41,970 bases of DNA from Streptosporangiaceae bacterium (GCA_030041275.1 JASHOE010000251.1:1-41970), one strand, 5' to 3'. Numbered from the stretch's first letter, positions 26,448 to 35,401 are shown. Program-made: numbers and translations. Notes: generated from the letters alone by a model not told the origin.

Positions 26448-26752
26448 CAGTGCTCCTTGCGCCTGCGAGGTGTCACCTGACTACGCGCTAATGGTCGCAG
26501 AAGCCTAAGAAACTGCCGGGCAAACTGCCGGAATTCCTGCCTGGTCGCCGAAGGCTCAGTGGTTCATGATCCTCAGCGTGGGCCGCCTTACAAACGAAAA
26601 CGCGTGGTCGGTTAGGTCCTAATTCCACCGAACGAGCCGGATTTCGATCGGAGGCGATTCTGAATGGCTCGCCTGCCCGGAAATCGTCGGCAAACGAGAA
26701 CGGTCCTGGCATGGCGATCGGACCACAGTTCGCGTCGTTAGAGGTCACTGTC
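26448..26752. other. Intergenic region between STAND regulator and RHS unit
   Basis: 305 bp with no supported gene; overlapping frames on the minus strand lack coding character. It probably holds the divergent promoters. The only structure I see is the direct repeat at 26510-26531. Confidence 0.5.
26510..26531. promoter_or_regulatory. Tandem direct repeat, candidate regulator site
   Basis: Two AAACTGCCGG copies starting 12 bp apart (26510 and 26522), about 65-85 bp upstream of the STAND regulator start. Direct repeats near one helical turn apart are typical for AfsR/SARP-like binding. Function is inferred. Confidence 0.35.
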
Positions 26753-27079
26753 ATGAGACGTGCAGTTGCGGCAGCAGTCGAAGCGACCGGCCTGTTTGTT
26801 GCCGCGGCCGATTGCTCATCGCCGCCGCGGCACGCAGGTGACTCCGGTGCAGTGCAGACGGACCTCGGGAGTGCCGGTTTACCGGCGGCGGAGCCGTCAC
26901 TATCTATTCCCGCGAGCGGTGGGCCGGTCGTGCGCCTGGGCTTTGTTCCAAGCGTTAGCGCCGGCGTGGCCGGCGCAAATGCCCGGCGCACGTCCTCGTC
27001 CAGCCGGCTTCATCGATTCTCCGCCGCGCTCGTCCCGGAGTGGGAAGCGCTGGCGCGTCTTCACGGAGGTTTCCAATGA
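26753..27079 (+). CDS. Small ORF coupled to the RHS gene
   Basis: 108 residues from ATG 26753 (MRRAVAAAVEATGLFVAAAD). It has a short basic-hydrophobic N-terminus like a weak secretion signal and no known domain. Its TGA overlaps the RHS ATG as ATGA (27076-27079), an operon-type junction, while the RHS gene also has its own ribosome site. No Shine-Dalgarno is clear for this ORF. It may be a secretion or regulatory partner, or non-coding. Confidence 0.35.
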   Translation: MRRAVAAAVEATGLFVAAADCSSPPRHAGDSGAVQTDLGSAGLPAAEPSLSIPASGGPVVRLGFVPSVSAGVAGANARRTSSSSRLHRFSAALVPEWEALARLHGGFQ

Positions 27080-30000
27080 CGGCGCTGCCGAACCGCCCAC
27101 GGTCCTGTGTTGCCTGGCGAGTGAGGAGCTCACGCTCGCCCGCTCGTGGAGCCACGCCGACGGATGCGGCGGAACCTAAGCGACGCAATCCCATTCCGGT
27201 CCTCGCTTTGCGGGGGGGCACCGGCAAGAGACGGACGCAGCCGGGTCGCGCGCTAATCTCGGGCTTAATGGCACCAGCCTTGACTGCCGGCACGTCCCTG
27301 GTGCCGGTAGCTGTGACCGTCGTGGCCGGGACCGCAATGGTGGCCGCCGCTGTGGCGTCAGCCCCGGCGGCGAAGGCATCGGTATCGGGAAATGTGTTGG
27401 TCATCCTGGTGAACGGAGAGTCCAGCGCACCGGAGGCGTCATTGCTGTCGTCAGATGGCTACACGGTAACGACGGCAACGCCTGCCACCCTGGCGAGCAT
27501 GTCCGAGTCGACATTTGACTCGTACGCGGCAGTGGTGATCGGCGATTCCTCGTCCGCCTCTGCGTGCTCGACGACGGCACCCTCGCAGTCCAGCCTCGGC
27601 GCCCAGTGGCAGCCCTGGGTGACAGGGAACGTAGCCGTACTAGGCACAGCTCCGGAGGCGGCTGCTAAGAATGCAGGGTCCGGAGAGACCGGGGCTGACA
27701 CGCTCATCACTGACTCGGTGGAGTACGCGGCAGCCGCCTACAACTCCTCAGCGCAGACCGGAACGGGTTTGTACGTTTCGCTTAACTGCGGTTATGACAC
27801 CGCGACCAGCGAGAGCGCGGTGGGCCTGCTGACCGGGGTCGATGGCATCGGCTCGTCGACTTCGCTGACGGTTCAGGGCTCACCGGCCTGCACCGACTCG
27901 GGGACGGTCAACACATGGGAAGCAGATGCCGCGGGCACCTTCGGCGGGTTCACCTCGGCTCAGCTGGCGGCTGGGTCTTCAGGGTCGTGGCCATATCCGG
28001 GCTGCCCGGCGCAGACGCTGTTTGACTCGTGGCCCTCTAACTTCAGCGGACTCGCCTACGACGCGGCGTCGAACTCCGACGTGACCGCGAACTTCACCGC
28101 GTCCGACGGAGTGATCGGTCAGCCCTACGTGCTATTCGGCGCGCCCGCGCCGTCCGCAGCGACGCAGGCACTGTCGCAGTCGCAGGGCGGCGAAGTGCCG
28201 GCCGGGGCGACTTCTGGCCTATCAGGGAATTCGGCCGCACCCGGCGTCGACCAGCCGACGGCCGGTGACCCAGTGAACACAGAGAACGGAGACTTTGCCC
28301 AGGACTCCACGGATTTCTCGATTCCGACGTTCGGGTCGTCGCTGGAATTTGACCGGTCTTATGACGCCCAGGTTGCTGAGGAGCAGGAGCAGACTGGCAC
28401 GCCCGGTGCGATGGGCTACGGCTGGACCGACAACTGGTCGACCTCGCTGACGACGGGCACCCCGGTCCTCGGGGATATCTACGCGGTGGCCGAACAGTCA
28501 GTAGTCGGCCCGAGGTCGGTCTACATGTACGCCGGCAACACGTATTTCGCTGACGCTGGTGGCAACCGGATCGAGGAGATCCCGGGCGCGTCCGGCACGC
28601 AGTGGGGCATCAAGATGACCGCCGGCCAGGCGTACACGATCGCGGGCAGCCCTTCAGGGATATCCGGCGCGTCGCGCAACGGGACGGCGATGGCGTCCAC
28701 GTTGCTGGACGGTCCTTCCTCAGTGGCAGTGTCGTCGGCCGGTGACCTGATCATCGCTGACTCTGGCAACTGCCGCGTCGTCGAGATCCCGGCCGCTACG
28801 ACCGACACCGAATGGGGCGGCGAGATCGGCCTGATGCAGGCCGACGAGCTGTACCTGATCGCAGGACGAACCAACAACTGCACCACCGGCAACGACAGCA
28901 AGGAGTCGATCCAGTCCGACCTGAACAACCCCACCGCGGTCAGCATGTGGAGCGGCAACCTCTACATCGCCGACTCCGGCAATAACCGGATCCAGGAAGT
29001 CGCCGCTACCGGAACGACCAGCGGCTGGGGCCAGACAATGACCGCGGGCGACGTCTACACGGTTGCCGGAAGCTCTTCCGGCACATCAGGCGCATCCGCG
29101 AACGGCGCGGCCGCTGACGACAGCCTTCTCGACACACCCGAAGGGGTGATGATCGGCGGCAGCAGCGGCAACATGTACATCGCCGACCTCGGCAACTGCC
29201 GGGTGGAGGAGATCCCCGCCTCGGCCGGCACCCAGTGGGGCATTTCGATGTCCAAATACGACCTCTACACGGTGTCGGGACGGAACAGCAGCAACTGCAC
29301 CGACGGCAACGACAACAAGGTCGCCACCTCCTCCAACCTCGACTATCCCGCGTCGGTCATGTACGCCAACGGGAACCTGTACATCGCGGACAGCGGCAAC
29401 AACCGCATTCAGGAGATCCCGGCTACGGGCGGCACTCAGTGGGGCCAAGCGATGACCGCCGACGACGTTTACACAGTGGCGGGCAGCTCGGCAGGCACCA
29501 ATGGCGGCACGGGTAACGGCGGTCCCGCGAGGTCCGCGCTGCTCGACAGTCCCGAAGGCGTATGGGCTAACGGCAGTGGCAACATCTATGTCGCCGACTC
29601 CGGCAACGGCCAGATCCGCCAGGTCACCGCCACGGCGACCCCGGAATTTCCCATCTATCCGGCCAGCGGTGCAATCACTGTCACTCAGCCGGGCGGTGCG
29701 CAGGTGAGCTTCACCCCGAAGGTCTCCGGCTCCTGCCCGTCTCCCCTAGTCACTGCAGGCGGCTACTGCGCCTCCCCGGCCTTCGGCGGCGCAAGCCTCA
29801 CCGAGAACACTAACAACGACACGTACACGTACTCGGCGTCGCCGGGCGACGACAGCTCGACTTACTCCGCCACGGGCGAGCTGCTCTCGGAGGCTGATAC
29901 CGCCGGAGACACCCTCACCGTCGCGGCCAACTACCCGGCCCCCGGCGCGGCGACCAGCACGACCGGCGGCACATGGCCGGGCACCAGCACCGCGATCACC

Positions 30001-33000
30001 TGCCCTTCGTCGGCTGCCTCGTGCCAGACGATCATTTCCGCATCTGGCCGGGCGCTGGTCATCGGCTGGAACGGCAACAGCAACTCCGGCCAGATCACCT
30101 CGGTCACCGACCCGATGGGCCGTCAGTGGACTTACGGCTATAACTCTGCCGATCAGCTGACCTCTGCAACCGACCCAATGAATAACAAGACCACCTACAC
30201 GTATGGCGCAGGCTCCACTGGCAATCCGCTGCAGGCCAGCGACCTGCTCACGATCGCGGAGCCGAATGCCCAGCCCGGCGGCCCCGACGCAGGCGACGAC
30301 ACCGTCAACGTCTACAACGGCAGCAACCAGGTCACCACCCAGACCGACCCGATGGGCTGGACCACAACGTTCAACTACTGCGTCAACACCGTCGCCGGCG
30401 ACTGCATGAACACCGCCACCGGCATCGGCTTTGTCACCGTCACCGACCCGGACGGCAACAACGCTGTCTATGACTACGACGAGGGCACTCTCGTCGCCCA
30501 GTCCGCCTGGACCGGTGCCGTCGGGACTACCTTGACGTCGGAGACTGACATCCTCCCCGACACTACGGTTACTGACGCCGCGCCAGTTGGGTGCCCATCT
30601 GGCGATACCGGCAACACCGACGGCAGCCTGCTCAGCACAGCCGCTATCGACGGCGACGGCAACGTCATCACCTCCTGCGACAACGCCGACGGCAACGCCA
30701 CGTCGATGACCGGGCCGGCCCCGAACGGCACTGCGGGCACCATGACAAGCGCCTTCACGAGCGCATTGCAGGACGACAACTGCGAGAGCACGGACGAGGC
30801 TGGATCTAGCGCGACGTGCCTGCAGGATCCCGGCCCCTTGCCTGTGGCGCCGGCCGGTGTGATCACGCCGCCCTCGTCGGCACCGCCACTGGGACTGACG
30901 TACACGATGAACGACAATGACGGGAACGAGCTCTACGCCACCACGGGTGTCTACTCGCCCAGTGGCAGCTACGAGTATTCGCAGACGACCTACCATCTGT
31001 TCAAGGGCAACTCGGTCACGCTCAACGGCACCAACATCACCTGCACGTCCACCCCGCCGTCGATGTCCCTGCCCTGTGCGACTATCGACGCGGACGGTGC
31101 GGTCACGCAGCTGGCCTATAACGCGCAGGGCGATCAGATCTCGTCCTCGACAGCAGACGGCAACAGCAGCGGCCAGCTCGCCACGACCACGGATACCTAC
31201 GACGCCGACGGCGAGCAGCTCACCGAGGTTGCCCCTGATGGCAATGTATCCGGAGCGAACTCCGGGAATTACACGACCGCAACCGCGTGGAACAACGATG
31301 CTACGCAGATCTCGGTCACTGCGGGCGGCGGGACCGGGCACACAGTCACCCCGCGTGTCACCAGCTACGGCTACGACGGTGACGGGAATCAGGTGACGCA
31401 AACCGACGCCCGCGGGTACACGACGACTACGGCCTACAACGCGGATAACCAGGCGGTGATGAGCATAGACCCGCTAGGGGACGCGTCGCTGACCTGCTAC
31501 GACGGTGACGGCAATTCGGCGCAGACCGTGCCGGCGATCGGCGTGGCCGCTAACAGCCTGACCGCTGCCTCGTGCCCGGCTGCCTACCCGGCTGGATACT
31601 CCGACCGGCTCGCCACCGACTCCACGGTGGACACCTTCAACGCGAACGGGCAGGTGACGAGCGAGACGGACCCGGCGCCGGCCGGCCAGTCCGGATACGA
31701 GACCACCACCTATACCTACGACGCGGACGGCAACGTTCTGACGACCACGGCGCCCTCGCCGGATGGCGGCAGCCGCACAGAGACCGTCGACACGTACAGC
31801 GCAGCGGGAGAGCTCGCGTCCGAAACGGATGGGTATGGGACGACGGCGGAGTCGACCGTCTCCTACTGCTACAGCCCGTTGGGACAGCAGACCTCCTCGG
31901 TGTACGCGGACGGGAACACCGGCGTCACGAATGTCGACGGGACAATCGCGGGCCTGGCGACCTGCGGCACGTCCTACCCATGGACCGTGTCCGCCACGCC
32001 GCAGGCGAACTACCAGACCACCTATGCCTATAACGCGATCGGCGAGCAGGTCTCGCAAACCACGCCAGTCACTGCCGCCGACCCCTCGGGAGGCACGACT
32101 ACCTCCACCTACGACCCGGAGGGAAACCAGCTTACGAGTACCGACCCGGCTGGGGTGACAACCACGTGGGGCTACTCGCCGACGGGCAGTCAGATCAGCG
32201 AGTCGTTCTCCGGTTCAGCGGCGCACTCGGTGACCTGGTCCTATGACGCCAACGGTCAGCGGACCGGTATGACCGACGCCACCGGGTCATCGTCATACGC
32301 GTATGACCCATTCGGGGAGATCACTTCGTCCACCAACGGAGCCGGCCAACAAACCGCGTATGCCTACGACGCCGACGGTGACATCACTGGCATCACGTAC
32401 CCGCTCCCCGCCTCGGCGACCTGGGCCACGACCAAGACGGTCAGCTACGGCTACGACATTACCGACGGCATGACTTCGGTCACCGACTTCAACGGCAACA
32501 AGATCGCCATCACGAGCGACGCTGTCGGCGATCCGCTGACGGAGGTCCTGGGGTCCAGCGGGGACACGATCACTAGCACTTATGACCCGGCCGGCAATCT
32601 GGCGACGCAGACACTGGCAAGCGGATCTGGCACGCTGCAATCCTTCAGCTACGCGTTCAGCCCGGCCGGCACGATCACCACCGAGACCGACGTGCCCACC
32701 TCTCTGGGATCGCCGTCCTACACCTACGACAGCCTAGGCCGGGTACTGTCCAGGACACCGAGCGGCGGATCGCCCGCGACTTACGGGTTCGATGCCTCCG
32801 GCAACCTGACCACTCTGCCGACCGGCGCTACTGCCGCCTACGACCATGCGGGCGAGCTGACGTCGAGCACCCTAGCTGGCGCGACCACAAGCTACACCTA
32901 CGACGCTGACGGCCGCCTTCTTACCGGCAAGCAAGGTTCCACCACCCTTACGTCAGCCACCTGGAACGGGGCCAGCCAGCTCACCAGCTACACCAGCCCA

Positions 33001-34068
33001 TCCGGCACCATGACAGCCACCTACGACGGAGACGGCCTGCGCGCCACCGAAACAGGCAGCACGTCCCAGGCCTTCACCTGGGAGGCCGACAACGACCAGC
33101 TGTTGATGGACAGCACCAACGCCTACATCTACGGCCCCGGCGGCGTTATCGCCGAGCAAGTCAACCTCAGCACCGGCAGCGCCAGTTACCTCAACACCGA
33201 CGCCATCGGCTCCGTCCGCGGCGTCGTCAGCGCCAGTGGCGCCCTGCTGGCCACCACCTCCTACGACGCCTGGGGCAACCCCGAGACAACCGGCGGCGTC
33301 ACTGCTTACACTCCATTCGGCTACGCCGGCGGCTACACCGACCCCGACGGGCTCATCTACCTCATCAACCGCTACTACAACCCCGCCGAGGGCCAGTTCA
33401 TATCAGCCGACCCCGACCTGTCCCAGAGCGGCGAACCCTACGCCTACACCGGCGGCGACCCGCTCACCCAGAAAGACCCAGACGGGCTGAAGTATAAGAA
33501 CTGGAACCCCACAGTGGCCTTTTCCGTCTCCAAACACACCACCAGTTGGAATTTCAGCTTGTGCTTGGTGCCGAACCCCATTGTTTCAGCCTGTGTTGGG
33601 GACAACGTGACCGTAAACAAGACGGGTGGCCATGCCACGTTCGATGTTCAATGGACCTCCATTAAGGGTGAAATCACCCTCGCACAGGTAAGCGCAAGTT
33701 TCACCACGGCCTACAAAACCTGTAGCGGTGTTGGACGCGGAGGGATAGTTGAATGCACGACGCATTACCATTATGGACTTGTCCAGCCGGTCTTCACGTT
33801 CGGCCTATGGTCACAGGTTACAAAAATTCACCATAAGTCAAAGTTGCTCTGGAGTGACGATGACTATCTCCACGGTTCCTCTGATTACAAGCACTATGAC
33901 ACAGGCCGAACAGGCATTATCGCCCTCAATTCGCACGACGGTGCCGGCCCGAGCGGACCAGCGGGTTCATATTTCAAGTTCTACCTGTTTGCCTATTCTG
34001 ACTACGGCGCCAACGGCAACGTCTTCTATCCCGTACCCGGAGCTAATGCCGGCAAGAACCTGACATGA
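27076..34068 (+). CDS. Giant secreted RHS/YD-repeat protein with inserted NHL propeller
   Basis: 2330 residues. Basic N-terminus, then a long hydrophobic export segment (~60-98) with a likely cleavage after AAKA. An uncharacterised domain (~103-360) leads to an RHS N-terminal DUF6531-like block (GDPVNTENGDF ... FDRSYD). NHL-repeat beta-propeller at ~465-855, with alternating long/short NGNLYIADSGNNRIQEIPA units. YD repeats run from ~995 to 2030 (YAYDADGDITGITYP). The RHS core is at ~2035-2135 (YNPAEGQFISADP, ending DPDGL). The last ~194 residues are a variable tip. ATG 27076 has GGAGG about eight bases upstream. Such shells package and deliver C-terminal toxins in characterised cases. Confidence 0.93.
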   Translation: MTALPNRPRSCVAWRVRSSRSPARGATPTDAAEPKRRNPIPVLALRGGTGKRRTQPGRALISGLMAPALTAGTSLVPVAVTVVAGTAMVAAAVASAPAAKASVSGNVLVILVNGESSAPEASLLSSDGYTVTTATPATLASMSESTFDSYAAVVIGDSSSASACSTTAPSQSSLGAQWQPWVTGNVAVLGTAPEAAAKNAGSGETGADTLITDSVEYAAAAYNSSAQTGTGLYVSLNCGYDTATSESAVGLLTGVDGIGSSTSLTVQGSPACTDSGTVNTWEADAAGTFGGFTSAQLAAGSSGSWPYPGCPAQTLFDSWPSNFSGLAYDAASNSDVTANFTASDGVIGQPYVLFGAPAPSAATQALSQSQGGEVPAGATSGLSGNSAAPGVDQPTAGDPVNTENGDFAQDSTDFSIPTFGSSLEFDRSYDAQVAEEQEQTGTPGAMGYGWTDNWSTSLTTGTPVLGDIYAVAEQSVVGPRSVYMYAGNTYFADAGGNRIEEIPGASGTQWGIKMTAGQAYTIAGSPSGISGASRNGTAMASTLLDGPSSVAVSSAGDLIIADSGNCRVVEIPAATTDTEWGGEIGLMQADELYLIAGRTNNCTTGNDSKESIQSDLNNPTAVSMWSGNLYIADSGNNRIQEVAATGTTSGWGQTMTAGDVYTVAGSSSGTSGASANGAAADDSLLDTPEGVMIGGSSGNMYIADLGNCRVEEIPASAGTQWGISMSKYDLYTVSGRNSSNCTDGNDNKVATSSNLDYPASVMYANGNLYIADSGNNRIQEIPATGGTQWGQAMTADDVYTVAGSSAGTNGGTGNGGPARSALLDSPEGVWANGSGNIYVADSGNGQIRQVTATATPEFPIYPASGAITVTQPGGAQVSFTPKVSGSCPSPLVTAGGYCASPAFGGASLTENTNNDTYTYSASPGDDSSTYSATGELLSEADTAGDTLTVAANYPAPGAATSTTGGTWPGTSTAITCPSSAASCQTIISASGRALVIGWNGNSNSGQITSVTDPMGRQWTYGYNSADQLTSATDPMNNKTTYTYGAGSTGNPLQASDLLTIAEPNAQPGGPDAGDDTVNVYNGSNQVTTQTDPMGWTTTFNYCVNTVAGDCMNTATGIGFVTVTDPDGNNAVYDYDEGTLVAQSAWTGAVGTTLTSETDILPDTTVTDAAPVGCPSGDTGNTDGSLLSTAAIDGDGNVITSCDNADGNATSMTGPAPNGTAGTMTSAFTSALQDDNCESTDEAGSSATCLQDPGPLPVAPAGVITPPSSAPPLGLTYTMNDNDGNELYATTGVYSPSGSYEYSQTTYHLFKGNSVTLNGTNITCTSTPPSMSLPCATIDADGAVTQLAYNAQGDQISSSTADGNSSGQLATTTDTYDADGEQLTEVAPDGNVSGANSGNYTTATAWNNDATQISVTAGGGTGHTVTPRVTSYGYDGDGNQVTQTDARGYTTTTAYNADNQAVMSIDPLGDASLTCYDGDGNSAQTVPAIGVAANSLTAASCPAAYPAGYSDRLATDSTVDTFNANGQVTSETDPAPAGQSGYETTTYTYDADGNVLTTTAPSPDGGSRTETVDTYSAAGELASETDGYGTTAESTVSYCYSPLGQQTSSVYADGNTGVTNVDGTIAGLATCGTSYPWTVSATPQANYQTTYAYNAIGEQVSQTTPVTAADPSGGTTTSTYDPEGNQLTSTDPAGVTTTWGYSPTGSQISESFSGSAAHSVTWSYDANGQRTGMTDATGSSSYAYDPFGEITSSTNGAGQQTAYAYDADGDITGITYPLPASATWATTKTVSYGYDITDGMTSVTDFNGNKIAITSDAVGDPLTEVLGSSGDTITSTYDPAGNLATQTLASGSGTLQSFSYAFSPAGTITTETDVPTSLGSPSYTYDSLGRVLSRTPSGGSPATYGFDASGNLTTLPTGATAAYDHAGELTSSTLAGATTSYTYDADGRLLTGKQGSTTLTSATWNGASQLTSYTSPSGTMTATYDGDGLRATETGSTSQAFTWEADNDQLLMDSTNAYIYGPGGVIAEQVNLSTGSASYLNTDAIGSVRGVVSASGALLATTSYDAWGNPETTGGVTAYTPFGYAGGYTDPDGLIYLINRYYNPAEGQFISADPDLSQSGEPYAYTGGDPLTQKDPDGLKYKNWNPTVAFSVSKHTTSWNFSLCLVPNPIVSACVGDNVTVNKTGGHATFDVQWTSIKGEITLAQVSASFTTAYKTCSGVGRGGIVECTTHYHYGLVQPVFTFGLWSQVTKIHHKSKLLWSDDDYLHGSSDYKHYDTGRTGIIALNSHDGAGPSGPAGSYFKFYLFAYSDYGANGNVFYPVPGANAGKNLT
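33484..34068 (+). other. RHS variable C-terminal tip region (within CDS)
   Basis: Begins after DPDGL with KYKNWNPTVAFSVSKH. The DNA is visibly richer in A/T than the preceding repeats (e.g. CCATTAAGGGTGAAATCACC), a mark of swapped RHS tips. The sequence is beta-rich and aromatic with four Cys (SLCLVPNPIVSACVGD; YKTCSGVG and VECTTHYHYG). I see no known nuclease, deaminase or ADP-ribosyltransferase motif. Confidence 0.6.
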
Positions 34069-34253
34069 AAGCTGGACGACGAGCCAAGGACGTGGCAACC
34101 AAGCCTCCAATATCAAATAAGCGCGACGCGGCGTTGGATGCTGGCATGGCATACTCACTGCCAAGCAGGCCGATGGTCGCATCGTCGAGTGCAGGCGTGA
34201 CCGTCCGGTGGCCGAACGGGGGCAGCCACGCGGAGCTTGCCGATGCCACCTAG
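34065..34253 (+). CDS. 62-aa ORF overlapping RHS stop; possible immunity remnant
   Basis: The ATG at 34065 overlaps the RHS stop as ATGA, the position expected for an immunity gene. The product MKAGRRAKDVATKPPISNKR... is basic and shorter than usual immunity proteins, and composition does not look clearly coding. It may be a spurious frame or what is left of an immunity gene. Confidence 0.25.
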   Translation: MKAGRRAKDVATKPPISNKRDAALDAGMAYSLPSRPMVASSSAGVTVRWPNGGSHAELADAT

Positions 34254-34596
34254 CGGCGCGCCGCCGCCATCGCCTGCTCCGCCGACTCTAGATCTTCCTG
34301 GCGCGGCACGAAAGCAAGCTGCAATCGAAGCGCATGGGCACGAGGTGCCGGGTAGGCGAGGCGTCTACAGCCTCATCACGCCAGGAATGCGAGCCGACCT
34401 GAAAGCCCGACTTCAAGGGCTGTGGAAGGAGCCACCAGGCAGCGCGCCCGCCTGGCACCGGCGTCCCGGTTGCGCTCTATACGCGCTGCTGGCCCGGCAG
34501 TGGGAGCCGACTGTCAAGATGCGCTCCCAACTCGCTCCCAGAATCGGACACGGCGGCTGGGAACTAGCCCTTGACGATCGCGAAGCAGAGCTCTGA
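34237..34596 (+). pseudogene. Tyrosine integrase C-terminal remnant
   Basis: 119-residue frame whose centre, HGHEVPGRRGVYSLITPGMR then ADLKARLQGLWK, matches the C-terminal end of actinobacterial tRNA-targeting tyrosine integrases, where GH-x-x-PG-x-x-x-VYSHVTP carries the catalytic Tyr. The catalytic domain upstream (R, H-x-x-R) is absent, replaced by a Pro-rich stretch. The frame ends 14 bp before the att repeat and runs through the arm-like repeats. Position and orientation next to attL are as expected for the element's int gene. Confidence 0.6.
34501..34540. repeat. Right arm-type integrase repeats
   Basis: Inverted TGGGAGC at 34501-34507, then GCTCCCA at 34523-34529 and 34534-34540 with 4-bp spacing, mirroring the set at 22506-22538. 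It lies 70 bp from the right att repeat. Confidence 0.55.
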
Positions 34597-34610
34597 GCAG
34601 GCAAAACAAT

Positions 34611-34655
34611 GGGGTGAGCGATGGGATTCGAACCCACGACATCCAGGACCACAAC
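34611..34655 (-). repeat. Right att site (3' half of intact tRNA-His)
   Basis: Partner of the repeat at 22343-22387, 44/45 identical, covering the anticodon loop to the CC of the CCA end of the functional tRNA-His gene. Integration regenerated the tRNA. Confidence 0.85.
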
Positions 34656-34687
34656 CTGGCGCTCTAACCAGCTGAGCTACGCCCACC
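34611..34687 (-). tRNA. tRNA-His (anticodon GTG)
   Basis: Complete cloverleaf on the minus strand: 5' GGTGGGC with the extra G-1 opposite C73, D-arm GTAGCTCAGCTGGTTAGAGC, anticodon stem CCAGG/CCTGG around loop TTGTGGT (GTG, His), T-arm GTGGG-TTCGAAT-CCCAT, and acceptor strand ending CACC followed by encoded CCA (34612-34610). It lies 55 bp downstream of orn on the same strand and hosts the island at its 3' end. Confidence 0.95.
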
Positions 34688-34742
34688 ATCGCGGCCAGGC
34701 GCGCACACGCCGTGGCGGCCTACGAAGCATACCGGTCAACAG

Positions 34743-35378
34743 TCAGTGCGCAGAATTCGATTCCCCGGCCGCCCGCCGGACGGTCTCGGCCGCGATCCGG
34801 GCGGCGACCTCGCGCGCAGTGGCGGAGTCCGGACCCGGCGCCGGCACGAAGATCACTTCGCGGTAGTAGCGCAGCTCGCGGATGCTCTCGGAGATGTCCG
34901 CGAGAGCCCGGTGGCCGCCGTGCTTTTCGGGGCTGGCGAAGTAGGCACGGGGGTACCAGCGCCTGGCGAGTTCCTTGACGCTAGAGACGTCGATCATGCG
35001 GTAGTGCAGAAAGGCGTCCAGCTCCGGCATGTCCCTGGCCAGGAACGCGCGGTCGGTTGCGATCGAGTTCCCGCACAGGGGCACCCGGCGGGACTCGGGC
35101 ACGTGCTGGCGAATGTAACCGAGGACGAGGTCCTGAGCCTCGGCAAGGGTGATCCCGGCCCCGAGCTCAGTCAGCAAGCCGGAGGTTGTGTGCATCTCCC
35201 GCACCACGTCGAGCATGCCGTCGATTGCTTCGGCGGGCGGCTTGATGATGATGTCGATGCCCTCGTCGATCGGCTCCAGCTCACCGTTGGTGACGATACA
35301 GGCGATCTCTACCAGGGCGTCCTTGGTGAGGTCGAGTCCCGTCATTTCGCAGTCGATCCAGACCAGCGGGTCAGCCAT
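34743..35378 (-). CDS. orn: Oligoribonuclease
   Basis: 3'-5' exoribonuclease that degrades di- and short oligoribonucleotides (including pGpG). DEDDh fold, 211 aa: motif [11 protein letters not shown] (D, E), motif [41 protein letters not shown], and motif [21 protein letters not shown] (H, D). All catalytic residues are present. The C-terminal ~30 residues are a longer Ala/Arg tail than the E. coli enzyme. It precedes tRNA-His on the same strand, an arrangement common in actinobacteria. Confidence 0.97.
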   Translation of the reverse strand: MADPLVWIDCEMTGLDLTKDALVEIACIVTNGELEPIDEGIDIIIKPPAEAIDGMLDVVREMHTTSGLLTELGAGITLAEAQDLVLGYIRQHVPESRRVPLCGNSIATDRAFLARDMPELDAFLHYRMIDVSSVKELARRWYPRAYFASPEKHGGHRALADISESIRELRYYREVIFVPAPGPDSATAREVAARIAAETVRRAAGESNSAH

Positions 35379-35401
35379 TCGCCCAGCTTAGGTGATCAGT
35401 G

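Larger units (their letters stand above)
22343..34655. mobile_element. Degraded integrative element (genomic island) in tRNA-His, 12.3 kb
   Basis: Bounded by a 45-bp direct repeat of the tRNA-His 3' half, with paired arm-like GCTCCCA repeats inside both ends and a tyrosine-integrase C-terminal remnant next to the tRNA. Cargo: decayed AbiEii-type toxin gene and companion, STAND regulator, RHS protein with coupled small ORFs. No excisionase, conjugation or replication gene is seen and the integrase is truncated, so it is probably fixed. Confidence 0.75.

Noticed and set aside
29746..31401. 551-residue minus-strand frame inside the RHS gene
   Set aside because: Mirror of YD-repeat codons; repetitive, no domain, fully inside a well-supported gene.
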